Below, in pieces: positions 1-7,215 of a stretch of 64,000 nt of DNA. The stretch is from Salinactinospora qingdaonensis (GTDB taxonomy: Bacteria; Actinomycetota; Actinomycetes; Streptosporangiales; Streptosporangiaceae): positions 1 to 64,000 of the forward strand of contig NZ_BAABDD010000004.1 of NCBI RefSeq assembly GCF_039539445.1, in the 5' to 3' direction. A program made the position numbers and the translations under genes. Below the pieces are notes generated by a model. It was not told where the DNA came from, did no database searches, and saw only the letters and a list, made by a program, of their open reading frames with translations. Position 1 is the first letter of the stretch. Each line of letters opens with the position of its first letter.

Positions 1-2
1 CC

Positions 3-164
3 GACACCCCACACGGCCCCGAATTCCTCATCGCCTGGACCACCCTGCACCACCCACCCATCGGCCCCCGCGCCGAACTACTCGACCACGCCATAACCAC
101 CTACCAACACCCCACCCCCCACCGCACCGACAACACCCACCACATCCTCACCAACCCACCCTGA
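3..164 (+). CDS. C-terminal fragment of an unrecognised protein
   Basis: An open frame enters from the left edge and ends at the TGA at 162-164, leaving the last 53 residues of a protein. The visible tail is rich in His, Pro and Thr (it ends HHILTNPP) and matches no family I can name. Codon third positions are almost all G or C, as in real genes of this window. It converges on the ABC transporter operon to its right, with a 65-base gap holding no clear terminator. A chance open frame in GC-rich DNA cannot be excluded. Confidence 0.4.
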   Translation, partial: DTPHGPEFLIAWTTLHHPPIGPRAELLDHAITTYQHPTPHRTDNTHHILTNPP

Positions 165-229
165 CCCACCACCACAACACAGCCCACAGAAGAAGCGCGG
201 GACCGAGCACCCGCAGAAGCGCAGCCGGA

Positions 230-949
230 CTACTCATCCCCGCTGGCCACAAAGACACGAGATGGCGAGCCTTCGGCTACTTCCACCTCGCGACCGTCCT
301 CCATCGCCACAACGCGATCGCACCGCGCAGCCACCCGCGGATCGTGTGTGGCGACCAGGAGGGAAGCGCCGTGCTCTCTCAACGAGAGCAGCAGGGTCAC
401 GACTTCCTGGGCTGTCGCGACGTCCAACGCGGCGGTGGGCTCGTCGGCGATGACCACGCTGGGCCGGTTCACCAGTGCACGCGCGATGGCCACCCGCTGG
501 CGCTCCCCCTCAGAAAGCCGGGAAGCACGCCGACGGAACGCCCACCCGAGACCGACACCGCCGACCGCTTCATACGCGCGCCGCAGCCGCTGCCGCCGCC
601 CCACGCGAGGCCGTGCATACTCCAGCGGGACCGTGACGTTACCGGCGACGCTGTCGGTGTCGACGATGGCGAGATCCTGCTGAATATAGCCGAAGAACTC
701 ATTGCGCAGCCGCGCCCGCTTCCGCTCCTCAACAGGTGCCGGGGCGCCGTTGACGGCCACGGTGCCACTCGTGGCCGCGAGGGTGAGCCCGACCAGCCCC
801 AACAGCGTCGACTTCCCACAGCCGGACGGACCCATCAGCGCCACCGCCTCACCCGCCTCGACAGACAGCGACACGTCGCGGACCGCCTCGACACGCAGCC
901 GCCCCTGCCCGTAAGTCTTCGACAGCCCGCAGGCTTCCAGCAGCGCCAC
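230..949 (-). CDS. ABC transporter ATP-binding protein, MacB/LolD type
   Basis: This 239-residue protein is the ATPase of an export-type ABC transporter. Walker A is GPSGCGKST (residues 40-48), the Q-loop lies near residue 90, the signature is LSEGERQR (145-152), and Walker B VVIADE (165-170) is followed by the D-loop and a switch His in VATHD. Its length and motif spacing fit the family that partners FtsX-like permeases. The start is GTG at 947-949, only 7 bases after the stop of the upstream permease, so the three genes 3024-230 form one leftward operon. The substrate cannot be told; such systems in actinomycetes often deal with lipoproteins, peptides or cell-envelope stress. Confidence 0.93.
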   Translation of the reverse strand: MALLEACGLSKTYGQGRLRVEAVRDVSLSVEAGEAVALMGPSGCGKSTLLGLVGLTLAATSGTVAVNGAPAPVEERKRARLRNEFFGYIQQDLAIVDTDSVAGNVTVPLEYARPRVGRRQRLRRAYEAVGGVGLGWAFRRRASRLSEGERQRVAIARALVNRPSVVIADEPTAALDVATAQEVVTLLLSLREHGASLLVATHDPRVAARCDRVVAMEDGREVEVAEGSPSRVFVASGDE

Positions 950-956
950 CGTGTTC

Positions 957-2039
957 TCACCGACCTCTCAACTCGCGTCCGCTGTGCTGCTTGACCGCCC
1001 AGACCCACAGGCACCCGAAGATCACCACGACGAGCGCGAGCACCCACATCGCCCCCGACGACACGGGGCTACCGATCAGCCAGAGCCCCACCAGGGGCGG
1101 CAGCGGCGCGGCCAGCACCACAAGACCGACGAAACCGCCGATCCGGGCGGCAGTGTGGCCCCGACCGGCGCCGTAGGCGCGCCGGATGGCGAAGACCGCC
1201 CGCTCCCGACGCAGCGCCTCACCCGCCGAAGCGGCGAACGCGAGCAGCACCAGCCCCAGAAAGGCTGCCATGCCGGCGATGTACATCGCTGACACCACCA
1301 TGAAGCCGGTGAGTCGCTGCGGCTGATCGACGGCGACGTTGCGCGGCACGAGGTAGAGGCCGCCAGTCGCGTTGCCGTCGACGTGGGCGGCGATCTCGGC
1401 GTCGGTCACGTCGAACAGGACGGCCCGCGCCATCGCCTCCTCACGCTCGACCGGGTTGAGCCGCGGCAGGCTCTCCGGCGGCATGTTCAACACCACCCGC
1501 TCGTCCAGCGGCACCGTTCCGAGATTGGCGTCGAAGTAGGTGGCTGCGCTGGGCAGCTCCTCGAACCGGGACAGGGTGTAGCCCGCGAACCGCACCGGCC
1601 CCACCGGCTGTGTGACCTCGGCGCCACGCATGGCGCACGGCGCCGGCTCGCACACGTCGAGGCCGGGCACCATCTCCTCCAGTTCCGCGCCGACGAGGAT
1701 CACGGCCGGGCGTCCACCGGCGAAGTCGGAAGTGTCGAGCCGCACGTTCTTGATGACGGCGGTGTAGGCGTGCCCGTCCCGGATCGTGGCGACGAGGTCC
1801 GCCACGGTGCTGTCCGGCAGAGTGGTCGTGGTCGCGAGACGTTCGTAGTAAGGAGTGAAGACCACCGCCTCGCGGTCACGCATCTCCTGGGCGCCGCGTA
1901 GCGCTGTGAGCTGCCGCAGGACATCGGCGAGCAGGAACGCCAGGACCACGCAGGCGAGCGCGATCATGGCGGCCAGCGACAGCATCATGGGCCAGCGACG
2001 CAACGCCATGCGCACCCCGCCGGCCAGGTCACGAAGCAC
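957..2039 (-). CDS. FtsX-like ABC transporter permease (second permease)
   Basis: The protein has an N-terminal membrane helix (PMMLSLAAMIALACVVLAFL), a long extracytoplasmic region of about 210 residues, and three C-terminal hydrophobic segments starting at FMVVSAMYIAGMAAFLG. This is the MacB/FtsX permease layout. I chose the GTG at 2037-2039, which overlaps the stop of the preceding permease (2029-2031) by 11 bases; the longer reading to 2129 runs back over the upstream gene and adds only Arg/Gly-rich sequence. The next in-frame ATG (MALRRW) is a possible alternative. With the neighbouring permease and ATPase it probably forms a heterodimeric transporter. Confidence 0.82.
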   Translation of the reverse strand: MLRDLAGGVRMALRRWPMMLSLAAMIALACVVLAFLLADVLRQLTALRGAQEMRDREAVVFTPYYERLATTTTLPDSTVADLVATIRDGHAYTAVIKNVRLDTSDFAGGRPAVILVGAELEEMVPGLDVCEPAPCAMRGAEVTQPVGPVRFAGYTLSRFEELPSAATYFDANLGTVPLDERVVLNMPPESLPRLNPVEREEAMARAVLFDVTDAEIAAHVDGNATGGLYLVPRNVAVDQPQRLTGFMVVSAMYIAGMAAFLGLVLLAFAASAGEALRRERAVFAIRRAYGAGRGHTAARIGGFVGLVVLAAPLPPLVGLWLIGSPVSSGAMWVLALVVVIFGCLWVWAVKQHSGRELRGR

Positions 2040-3024
2040 GGCCCGCCCCGTTCCGCGCCCACGTGCCCGCGACGGCAGCCGCGAGCCACGCCCCGGCCGC
2101 GAGCACGAGACCGAGCCCCACACTCGCACTCATTAGCAGGTACTCGGTACGCCCCAGCACCTCCCGGCCCGCCAACGCGACCAGCGCACCCGACAGCGCG
2201 ACCCCGACCACGATCCCGAAAGCTTGGGCCGCGAGACCACGCAGCCACACCTGCCGCACCAACGCCAGGCGGGTGGCGCCGTGACGCCTCCGGATCGCGA
2301 ACTCGCGCGCCCGCACCCGCAACCCCAACGTCCAAAACAGAGCCGCGGCCAGACACCCGGCCCCCAACAGCACGACGGTGGCCCCGAAAACCGGGTCGCG
2401 GGTGAGGTGTCCGGTGAACGGCAGACGCCTCGTCCAGCGGGCTTCAAAACCCGCCCGGTGGAGAATGCCGGTGAATTCGGCCAACTCGGCGGGATCGGTG
2501 GTGGTGACAACATAGTCGCCCGGCGGCAGCCGATAATCCCCCAGCGTGCGCACGAACTGGACATCGCCGCTTCCCTCCGGCGGGACCATCGTGCCGACGA
2601 CCTCCACGCCATCGGGCACCAGCGAGGGAGAGCGCCCCGCCAGCCACTGCTGCTGCGAATAGGTGCCCTCGAACACGTGAGCCGCCGCTGCCGCGTTCCC
2701 GCTGCCGCTCGACCGCGCCGGAGCGTACCACGGCACAACACCTTCAGGGTCGGCCACGACCAACTGCGGATACCCCTGCCCAGCGGAACCGATGACCAGC
2801 GCCAACGAACGGTCGTCGATAAAATCGCGCAACTCGTCGAGGACAACGGGCACCTCCGCATCATCGACGCCGTGCGGCCCATGAGCGAACCGGAGAGTCG
2901 TCACCGTGCCCGGCATCTCGTAAGTGACGTCCTGGTAATTGACGACCGCCCAATGCAGCGCCCATGCCACGAACGCACTCAACACCCCGATGAGGACACT
3001 GCTGCACACCAGCCTCACGCGCAT
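2029..3024 (-). CDS. FtsX-like ABC transporter permease (first permease)
   Basis: This 331-residue membrane protein opens with a helix (LVCSSVLIGVLSAFVAWALHW), then an extracytoplasmic domain of about 180 residues, then hydrophobic segments around 210-230, 255-280 and 290-315. It resembles a half-size FtsX/MacB permease and is the first gene of the transporter operon. The ATG at 3022-3024 lies about 100 bases from the end of the CRISPR array at 3125, so its promoter must sit in that gap or in the array. Sequence between the helices is weakly conserved, which is normal for this family. The two permeases differ from each other, so a heterodimer is more likely than a homodimer. Confidence 0.78.
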   Translation of the reverse strand: MRVRLVCSSVLIGVLSAFVAWALHWAVVNYQDVTYEMPGTVTTLRFAHGPHGVDDAEVPVVLDELRDFIDDRSLALVIGSAGQGYPQLVVADPEGVVPWYAPARSSGSGNAAAAAHVFEGTYSQQQWLAGRSPSLVPDGVEVVGTMVPPEGSGDVQFVRTLGDYRLPPGDYVVTTTDPAELAEFTGILHRAGFEARWTRRLPFTGHLTRDPVFGATVVLLGAGCLAAALFWTLGLRVRAREFAIRRRHGATRLALVRQVWLRGLAAQAFGIVVGVALSGALVALAGREVLGRTEYLLMSASVGLGLVLAAGAWLAAAVAGTWARNGAGRAS

Positions 3025-3124
3025 GCGCAGCCTCGTACCGACACCGCAGGGCTCGCCTCACCAACCGCTACCAACTCTGATCCCCCCAACTTTAAGGGCG
3101 AGGGAGCAGAAGAGGGCGATTAAA

Positions 3125-3376
3125 GGTTTCCAATTCGGGCTTTGACGTCCTTCGGAACTAATCGCCTTTTCGAAGAAGTGCCGATGATTTCTATGGTTTC
3201 TATGCCCTTCGGGCTTTGACGTCCTTCGGAACGTTCGCGTCCAACTTCTCCGCTGTCGAGATCGCCATAGTTTCTATGCCCTTCGGGCTTTGACGTCCTT
3301 CGGAACTCGTTACATACTAGAGAACCGCCTGTGCGCCATGTTTCTATGCCCTTCGGGCTTTGACGTCCTTCGGAAC
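3125..3376 (-). CRISPR. CRISPR array 1: three full repeats, one degenerate repeat, three spacers
   Basis: Three identical 37-nt repeats lie at 3196-3232, 3270-3306 and 3340-3376. In transcript orientation (leftward) the repeat starts GTTCCGAAGGACGTC and ends GGGCATAGAAAC, so the crRNA handle would be AUAGAAAC, typical of Cas6-processed type III repeats. A decayed terminal repeat is at 3125-3158. Spacers are 3159-3195 (37 nt), 3233-3269 (37 nt) and 3307-3339 (33 nt). The leader is at 3377-3556, which fixes the direction. The array follows cas2. Confidence 0.96.
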
Positions 3377-3556
3377 CCCTGGCCTGATTTTGGGGGGCTG
3401 GCCTGCGATGATGATGTCCGATTGCACGCGATCATGAAAACCACCCCGCAACACCGGGTGATGTGGGTCTCATTTTCAGATTTTGTGGCTGTGACCTGCT
3501 GCGATGCTCTGCACGCGATCATGGGTTTTCGGGGGTTCGCGGGTAACCCTGTACAT
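3377..3556 (-). promoter_or_regulatory. CRISPR leader 1 (180 bp)
   Basis: This non-coding block between cas2 and array 1 is near-identical to 5965-6144 and to the reverse complement of 16833-17012, each directly abutting the first repeat. It is less GC-rich than its surroundings and contains the 13-mer GCACGCGATCATG twice, at 3424-3436 and 3511-3523. The array promoter and integration signals are expected here. Confidence 0.9.
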
Positions 3557-3562
3557 ACCCTG

Positions 3563-3865
3563 TCAGATGATCCAGAAGTCGTTGCGTTCTTCGAGTCGGC
3601 GGTTGCCGATGATGGTGATTTTAGCGAGGTCGGGGACACGCAGGGGATAGATACGGACCTGATCCTCGTCGGGGTCGATGATGTCGGTGAGTGCCTGCTG
3701 GAGGCGCTCGAAGGCGACCGGGGACTCGACGGTCGCCTCGAACACGCTGTACTGGACACGGGGACCGTAGCCCGACAGCAGCTCGGAGGCGTCGTCACGG
3801 CGCTCGTTGTCGGCGATGTCGTAGCAGACGAGGTAAAACCACCGCCGGTGGGGATGCTGGCTCAC
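3563..3865 (-). CDS. cas2: CRISPR-associated endoribonuclease/integration subunit Cas2
   Basis: The core WFYLVCYDIADNERRDD is the first beta strand and helix of Cas2, with the metal-binding Asp of YDI, and VQYSVFEATV is the second hallmark strand. Cas2 forms the dimer at the heart of the Cas1-Cas2 spacer integrase. I chose the GTG at 3863-3865, giving 100 residues, which is normal for the family and leaves 7 bases to the Cas1 stop; an ATG at 3905-3907 would overlap the cas1 remnant. The gene looks intact, unlike its partners cas1 and RT, so it is probably functionless as an integrase here. Confidence 0.93.
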   Translation of the reverse strand: MSQHPHRRWFYLVCYDIADNERRDDASELLSGYGPRVQYSVFEATVESPVAFERLQQALTDIIDPDEDQVRIYPLRVPDLAKITIIGNRRLEERNDFWII

Positions 3866-3872
3866 GAGGCGG

Positions 3873-4163
3873 TCACCGCCAGGCGAAGGGAGTGTAGGTG
3901 GCTTCATCGCCGGCGATGACGGAGGCCATGAGCCGGGCCTGGGTGGTCAGGGCCGTACGGTAGGAGACCCGACGCCCCAAACCGGGATGGCGGGCCAGGG
4001 TGAGCATTCGTTTCTCGTAAGCGGCCAGGAACACTTTCAAGGTGTCGGGTTTCATCCGGCAGCCCTGGTCGTCGTCGGGTTCGTCGAAGCCGTCCGGTTG
4101 GACCCTTCCTTCCAGCGCCAGGCGGGTAACGACCGAGTCGACGACGAGAGGGCGGAACTCTTC
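3873..4163 (-). pseudogene. cas1: Cas1 remnant: C-terminal part only
   Basis: Reading leftward from about 4163, the frame gives EEFRPLVVDSVVTRLALEG, then GCRMKPDTLKVFLAAYEKRM, and ends YTPFAWR. These are the last helices of Cas1: the EEFRP helix, the Gly-Cys turn and the C-terminal tail. Only about 97 of some 320 residues remain. The catalytic Glu/His/Asp region, and everything upstream of the EEFRP helix, is missing; homology stops at the edge of an inverted repeat (4176-4300). The stop is 7 bases before the cas2 GTG, as in an intact cas1-cas2 pair. With the truncated RT at 5375-5839 it is best read as the tail of a former RT-Cas1 fusion gene. Confidence 0.85.
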
Positions 4164-4175
4164 GGTGTGGTGTTC

Positions 4176-4300
4176 GTTCGTGTCTTGAGCGCTGCGCGAT
4201 CTCGGTAGCTCCGGGGGTGGGCTATGCCTGGAGGGGTTGCCGTTCGCTCGTGCCTCGATCGCTCCGCGATCTCAGCAGCCTGAGGGGGCGCCGTGGCTGA
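4176..4300 (+). repeat. Left arm of a ~120-bp inverted repeat
   Basis: This segment reappears almost exactly, in reverse complement, at 5131-5252. Each arm holds two copies of the dispersed palindrome (around 4176-4213 and 4241-4283 here) joined by a shared stretch that includes GGTGGGCTATGCCTGGAGGG. The arm starts where cas1 homology ends. Confidence 0.85.
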
Positions 4301-4343
4301 GGCGACCGAAAACGATGCGGGTGGCCACGGGGTGAGGGAGCGT

Positions 4344-4690
4344 CACTCTAGTCTGGAACTTCGCTCTAGCGCGGGATGTCGCCCTAACCTAAAACTTCGC
4401 TCTACCTCAGGACGCCGCTCTAACCCGGGATGTTGCTCTGACTCGGGCTTCGCCGTAGCGCGGGAGGTTGCTTTACCCCGGGGCGTCGCTCTACACCGGG
4501 AGGTTGCTCTACGTTACGGACCTACTGTCCACGTTCATCGGTGTAGTGCATCGCTCTACACCGGGAGGTTGCTCTAACTCGGGCTTCGCCGTAGCGCGGG
4601 AGGTTGCTTTACCCCGGGGCGTCGCTCTACGCCGGGAGGTTGCTCTACCTCAGGACATCGCTGTAGCGGGACGTTGCTGTAGGGCAGGAT
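4344..4690 (+). repeat. 18-bp-period minisatellite
   Basis: A degenerate tandem repeat with consensus close to CGCTCTACACCGGGAGGT. Unit starts fall at about 4344, 4362, 4380, 4398, 4416, 4434, 4451, 4469, 4487 and 4505. After a break of unrelated sequence they resume at about 4551 and continue to 4674. The two blocks share a nearly exact 55-bp stretch (4438-4493 and 4576-4631). The 18-bp period leaves an open frame on the plus strand, but its product is pure low complexity and I do not call a gene. The whole 4301-5374 stretch carries no recognisable gene. Confidence 0.88.
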
Positions 4691-4880
4691 GTAGCGAGGG
4701 GTCGGCTATCTCTCCGGGGGCGGTGGAGTGTGGCCCCTGCTGCGGGGACGGCTCCGCTTGCCAGCGGGTGACGAGCGTTCGAGCTAGGGCGGTAGGGAAA
4801 CGTGACCCTCCCGGCGCAGCTGCCCGCGGCAGATGCCCCCAGAAAGCGTCAGGCCGCAATACCCACCACCCACCTCAGGC

Positions 4881-5058
4881 CACAGCCAGCCCGTCCCACC
4901 CACCTCAGGCACAGCCAGCCCGTCCCACCCACCTCAGGCCACAGCCAGCCCGTCCCACCCACCTCAGGCCACAGCCAGCCCGTCCCACCCACCTCAGGCC
5001 ACAGCCAGCCCGTCCCACCCACCTCAGGCACAGCCAGCCCGTCCCACCCACCTCAGGC
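4881..5058 (+). repeat. 29/30-bp tandem repeat, six copies
   Basis: Six near-perfect copies of a 29- or 30-bp unit (beginning ACAGCCAGCCCGTCCC and ending ACCTCAGG) run head to tail at 4881, 4911, 4940, 4970, 5000 and 5030, followed by a decayed copy at 5059. Copies differ mainly by one C. It lies between the minisatellite and the right inverted-repeat arm. Confidence 0.93.
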
Positions 5059-5130
5059 ACAGCCAGCCCGCGGCGGTACCCGCCTCACCTCGGCCACAGC
5101 CCACCTGTCGTGGTATTCGCTCACCCCAGC

Positions 5131-5252
5131 CACAGCGCCCCCTCAGGCTGCTGAGATCGCGGAGCGATCGAGGCACGAGCGAACGGCAACCCCTCCAGGC
5201 ATAGCCCAACCCCGGAGCTACCGAGATCGCGCAGCGATCGAGGCACGAGCGG
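5131..5252 (-). repeat. Right arm of the ~120-bp inverted repeat
   Basis: Reverse complement of 4176-4300, with two more copies of the dispersed palindrome at about 5146-5186 and 5218-5252. Between this arm and the RT remnant, 5306-5327 can form a GC-rich hairpin (CCCCGCG on one side, CGCGGGG on the other). Confidence 0.85.
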
Positions 5253-5374
5253 CGGGAAACACTACGTGCCTCCTCACCCCGAACCCACGCCGCGCCGCAG
5301 GCCCCGCGTGCGCGGGGGCTTCTATGGGGTGTGGTCAAGCCGCTTGTGTGGCTGTGGGGTGGTAGAGCGCTCCG

Positions 5375-5839
5375 TCACGCAGCATGGCGAAAGCGCGGGA
5401 TCTCCTCGAAACAGTCCTCGATGTCGGCGCGCACCACCCAGGTGTTGCCCGCCTCCCGCGCCGTCGCCAGCGCGTGCAATGCGTCAGCAACCCCCAAACC
5501 TTTGCGGTAGGCGAAGCTCCACGGCAGCAACACCGGGTCGACAAAGGGCTCCACCACCCTCAGCACCGCTCGTTCCACCACCCGATCGATCACCGCCGGG
5601 ACCGCGAGAACTCGCGAGCCGCCCGAGGACTTGGGAACCTCGATCGCCACCACCGACTCCGGCTCGTATTCATCAGCCTGTAGCTGTTCCCCCAACTCCA
5701 GCAGCCGCCGCAGGGCTCCTCGCTCAAACTCCCGGACCTGCTCGGACTTCACCCCGTCCTCGAGGTCGTTATCCCGCACCTCGTTCCAAGCCGTAGATAA
5801 GAATTCCTCGCTTGCCACTCGCCTTAAGAGAGAGCCCAT
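5375..5839 (-). pseudogene. CRISPR-associated reverse transcriptase remnant (N-terminal part)
   Basis: The 154-residue product carries the group II intron-like RT0 to RT3 blocks: AWNEVRDNDLEDGVKSEQV at the N-terminus, VAIEVPKSSGGSRVLAVP (RT1), VLLPWSFAYRKGLGVADAL (RT2) and VVRADIEDCFEEIPR (RT3, with the first catalytic Asp). It then breaks off as RFRHAA and stop, so the palm YxDD, the thumb and any Cas1 part are absent. The ATG at 5837-5839 has GAGGA seven bases upstream. It lies just downstream of array 2 and on the same strand as cas1 and cas2. RT-Cas1 fusions are known in type III systems; this looks like the front half of one, inactivated when the middle was replaced by repeats. Confidence 0.82.
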
Positions 5840-5867
5840 CGCATATTCCTCAAAATAAAAATTAAAA

Positions 5868-5964
5868 ATTCAGACTTTGATGATCCCCGGAGTCTTCTCA
5901 ACGAGGCCGTTCAGACCAAGGCGCAGCGTTTCTATGCCCTTCGGGCTTTGACGTCCTTCGGAAC
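5868..5964 (-). CRISPR. CRISPR array 2: one full repeat, one spacer, degenerate terminal repeat
   Basis: A full 37-nt repeat at 5928-5964 is identical to those of array 1. Next to it is a spacer of about 33 nt (5895-5927) and a strongly decayed repeat around 5868-5894 that still matches in CAGACTTTGATGATCC. Transcription is leftward from leader 2, so the same transcript would run into the RT remnant, whose start is under 30 bases further on. Confidence 0.88.
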
Positions 5965-6144
5965 CCCTGGCCTGATTTTGGGGGGCTGGCCTGCGGTGAT
6001 GGTGTCCGATTGCACGCGATCATGGAATCCGCCCCACAACACCGGGTGATGTGGGTCTCATTTTCAGATTTTGTGGCTGTGACCTGCGGCGATGTTCTGC
6101 ACGTGATCATGGGTTTTCGGGGGTTCGCGGGTAACCCTGTACAT
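5965..6144 (-). promoter_or_regulatory. CRISPR leader 2 (180 bp)
   Basis: Second copy of the shared leader, differing from leader 1 at only a few positions. The duplicated 13-mer is kept once exactly (from 6014) and once with one change. It sits in the divergent gap between the RT remnant and cas6. Confidence 0.88.
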
Positions 6145-6477
6145 GCCGTCCGCGCCTGCGGCTCTAGGGCCGGAGGCCGTAGAGGCGTCATGTTCGCATG
6201 TGGTGGGTCGGGCCGCCAGGGGTTTGCCGGTTTTGGTCATTTTTGGGTTTTCCGCGGGTTCTCGTGAGATGGCTTGCTAGCGTCGTCGTTTCGACGCTCC
6301 CCTTTCCTGCTCTTCTCTGCTTCCCCGCTTCTGCTGGTGTCTCCTCGCACATGTCCCTCTCGGACGCGCTGCGGCGGCGAGGTGGTGTCCCAGAGGACGA
6401 GGCAACCGTGCAGCGGCCGGGCGGGGAACGGCCTGCCGAGGGGAGCCGTGGGGGAAGTAGCCGACCGGAGGTGAGGG
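6145..6477 (+). promoter_or_regulatory. Upstream region of the cas6-cmr operon, no gene seen
   Basis: This stretch of about 330 bases between leader 2 and cas6 has no convincing gene. It is less GC-rich than the coding DNA, with T-rich runs at 6229-6255 and 6300-6340, and holds a small hairpin, AGCGTCG - TCGTTT - CGACGCT, at about 6278-6298. The operon promoter should lie here; I could not fix the -10 and -35 elements. Confidence 0.4.
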
Positions 6478-7215
6478 GTGGGGCTTGTGCCGGTGGGGTG
6501 GTCGTTGCGGCTGCACGGCGAGATGGCCGAGACGGAGGAGTCGAGCGGGGTGGGCGGGTCGGTGTCGGCGGCGCGGTTGCACGGGTTGGCGTGTGCGCTG
6601 GTGGAGACGCCCGACAGCGAGCACGCGGGGCAGGTCAAGCCGTTCAGTGTCGCCGTACCGCCCGCGTGTCCCAGAGGGGAGGGTATGCGGATCGGATGGC
6701 TCGATGACACGCGACTCCCCGACGCCGAGGCGTGGCCGGGGCGGCGGGTGTGGCTGGGTGCCGCACCGGTGACGGTGGGCGCGGTGGAGCGCGACGCGGT
6801 CTCCTACGCCGACCTGGCCGACGCCGCACCGGCTTCGCGGGTGCGGGTGGAGTTCCACACGCCCACGTACGTGAACCGGGCGGGGCGCCAGATCCCGCTG
6901 CCCGAGCCCGAACTGCTGCTGGGCGGGCTGCTGCGCCGTTGGCAGCACTTCAGCCCCGTCCCCGTCGCCGAGGCGACCGCCACGGCGCTGTTGGAGCGGG
7001 TCCACATCGCCCAACATCGGGTGCGCACTGTCGCGGTGCCCATGCGCGGCGGCGGCCGGGCGGGGTTCGTCGGCCACGCCGTGTTCGGGGTGCCTTCCAA
7101 GGCCGACACCGTGGTGAAACGGCTGTTCGCGGGGCTGTGGCGGTTCGCCGAGTACGCCGGGGTGGGCGCCCAGACCACCCACGGCCTCGGCCACGTGACC
7201 GTGGCGACACGATGA
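6478..7215 (+). CDS. cas6: CRISPR pre-crRNA endoribonuclease Cas6
   Basis: Cas6 cuts the repeat RNA to make crRNAs for the Cmr complex. The C-terminal half has the family signatures: RVEFHTPTYVNRAGR, PEPELLLGGLLRRWQHFSP, GFVGHAVFGVP, and the closing glycine-rich loop RFAEYAGVGAQTTHGLG that binds RNA. Its 245 residues are normal for Cas6. I used the GTG at 6478; a GTG three codons later is also possible. It is the first gene of the interference operon, and its stop overlaps the cas10 start as ATGA, so the two are translationally coupled. Its natural substrates would be the three mini-arrays with the identical GAAAC-ending repeat. Confidence 0.9.
   Translation: MGLVPVGWSLRLHGEMAETEESSGVGGSVSAARLHGLACALVETPDSEHAGQVKPFSVAVPPACPRGEGMRIGWLDDTRLPDAEAWPGRRVWLGAAPVTVGAVERDAVSYADLADAAPASRVRVEFHTPTYVNRAGRQIPLPEPELLLGGLLRRWQHFSPVPVAEATATALLERVHIAQHRVRTVAVPMRGGGRAGFVGHAVFGVPSKADTVVKRLFAGLWRFAEYAGVGAQTTHGLGHVTVATR

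Noticed and set aside
5306..5327. Rho-independent terminator after the RT remnant
   Set aside because: The hairpin is GC-rich but lacks a T-run and its context is repeat-derived, so I mention it only under the repeat arm.
4293..5365. Long plus-strand open frames across the repeat block
   Set aside because: They are translations of the 18-bp and 30-bp repeats (PTHLRPQPAR-like), open only because of the period; no ribosome-binding site or family.
6732..7211. Upstream extension of the Cas10 frame
   Set aside because: It runs out of frame through cas6; the ATGA overlap at 7212 gives the natural start.
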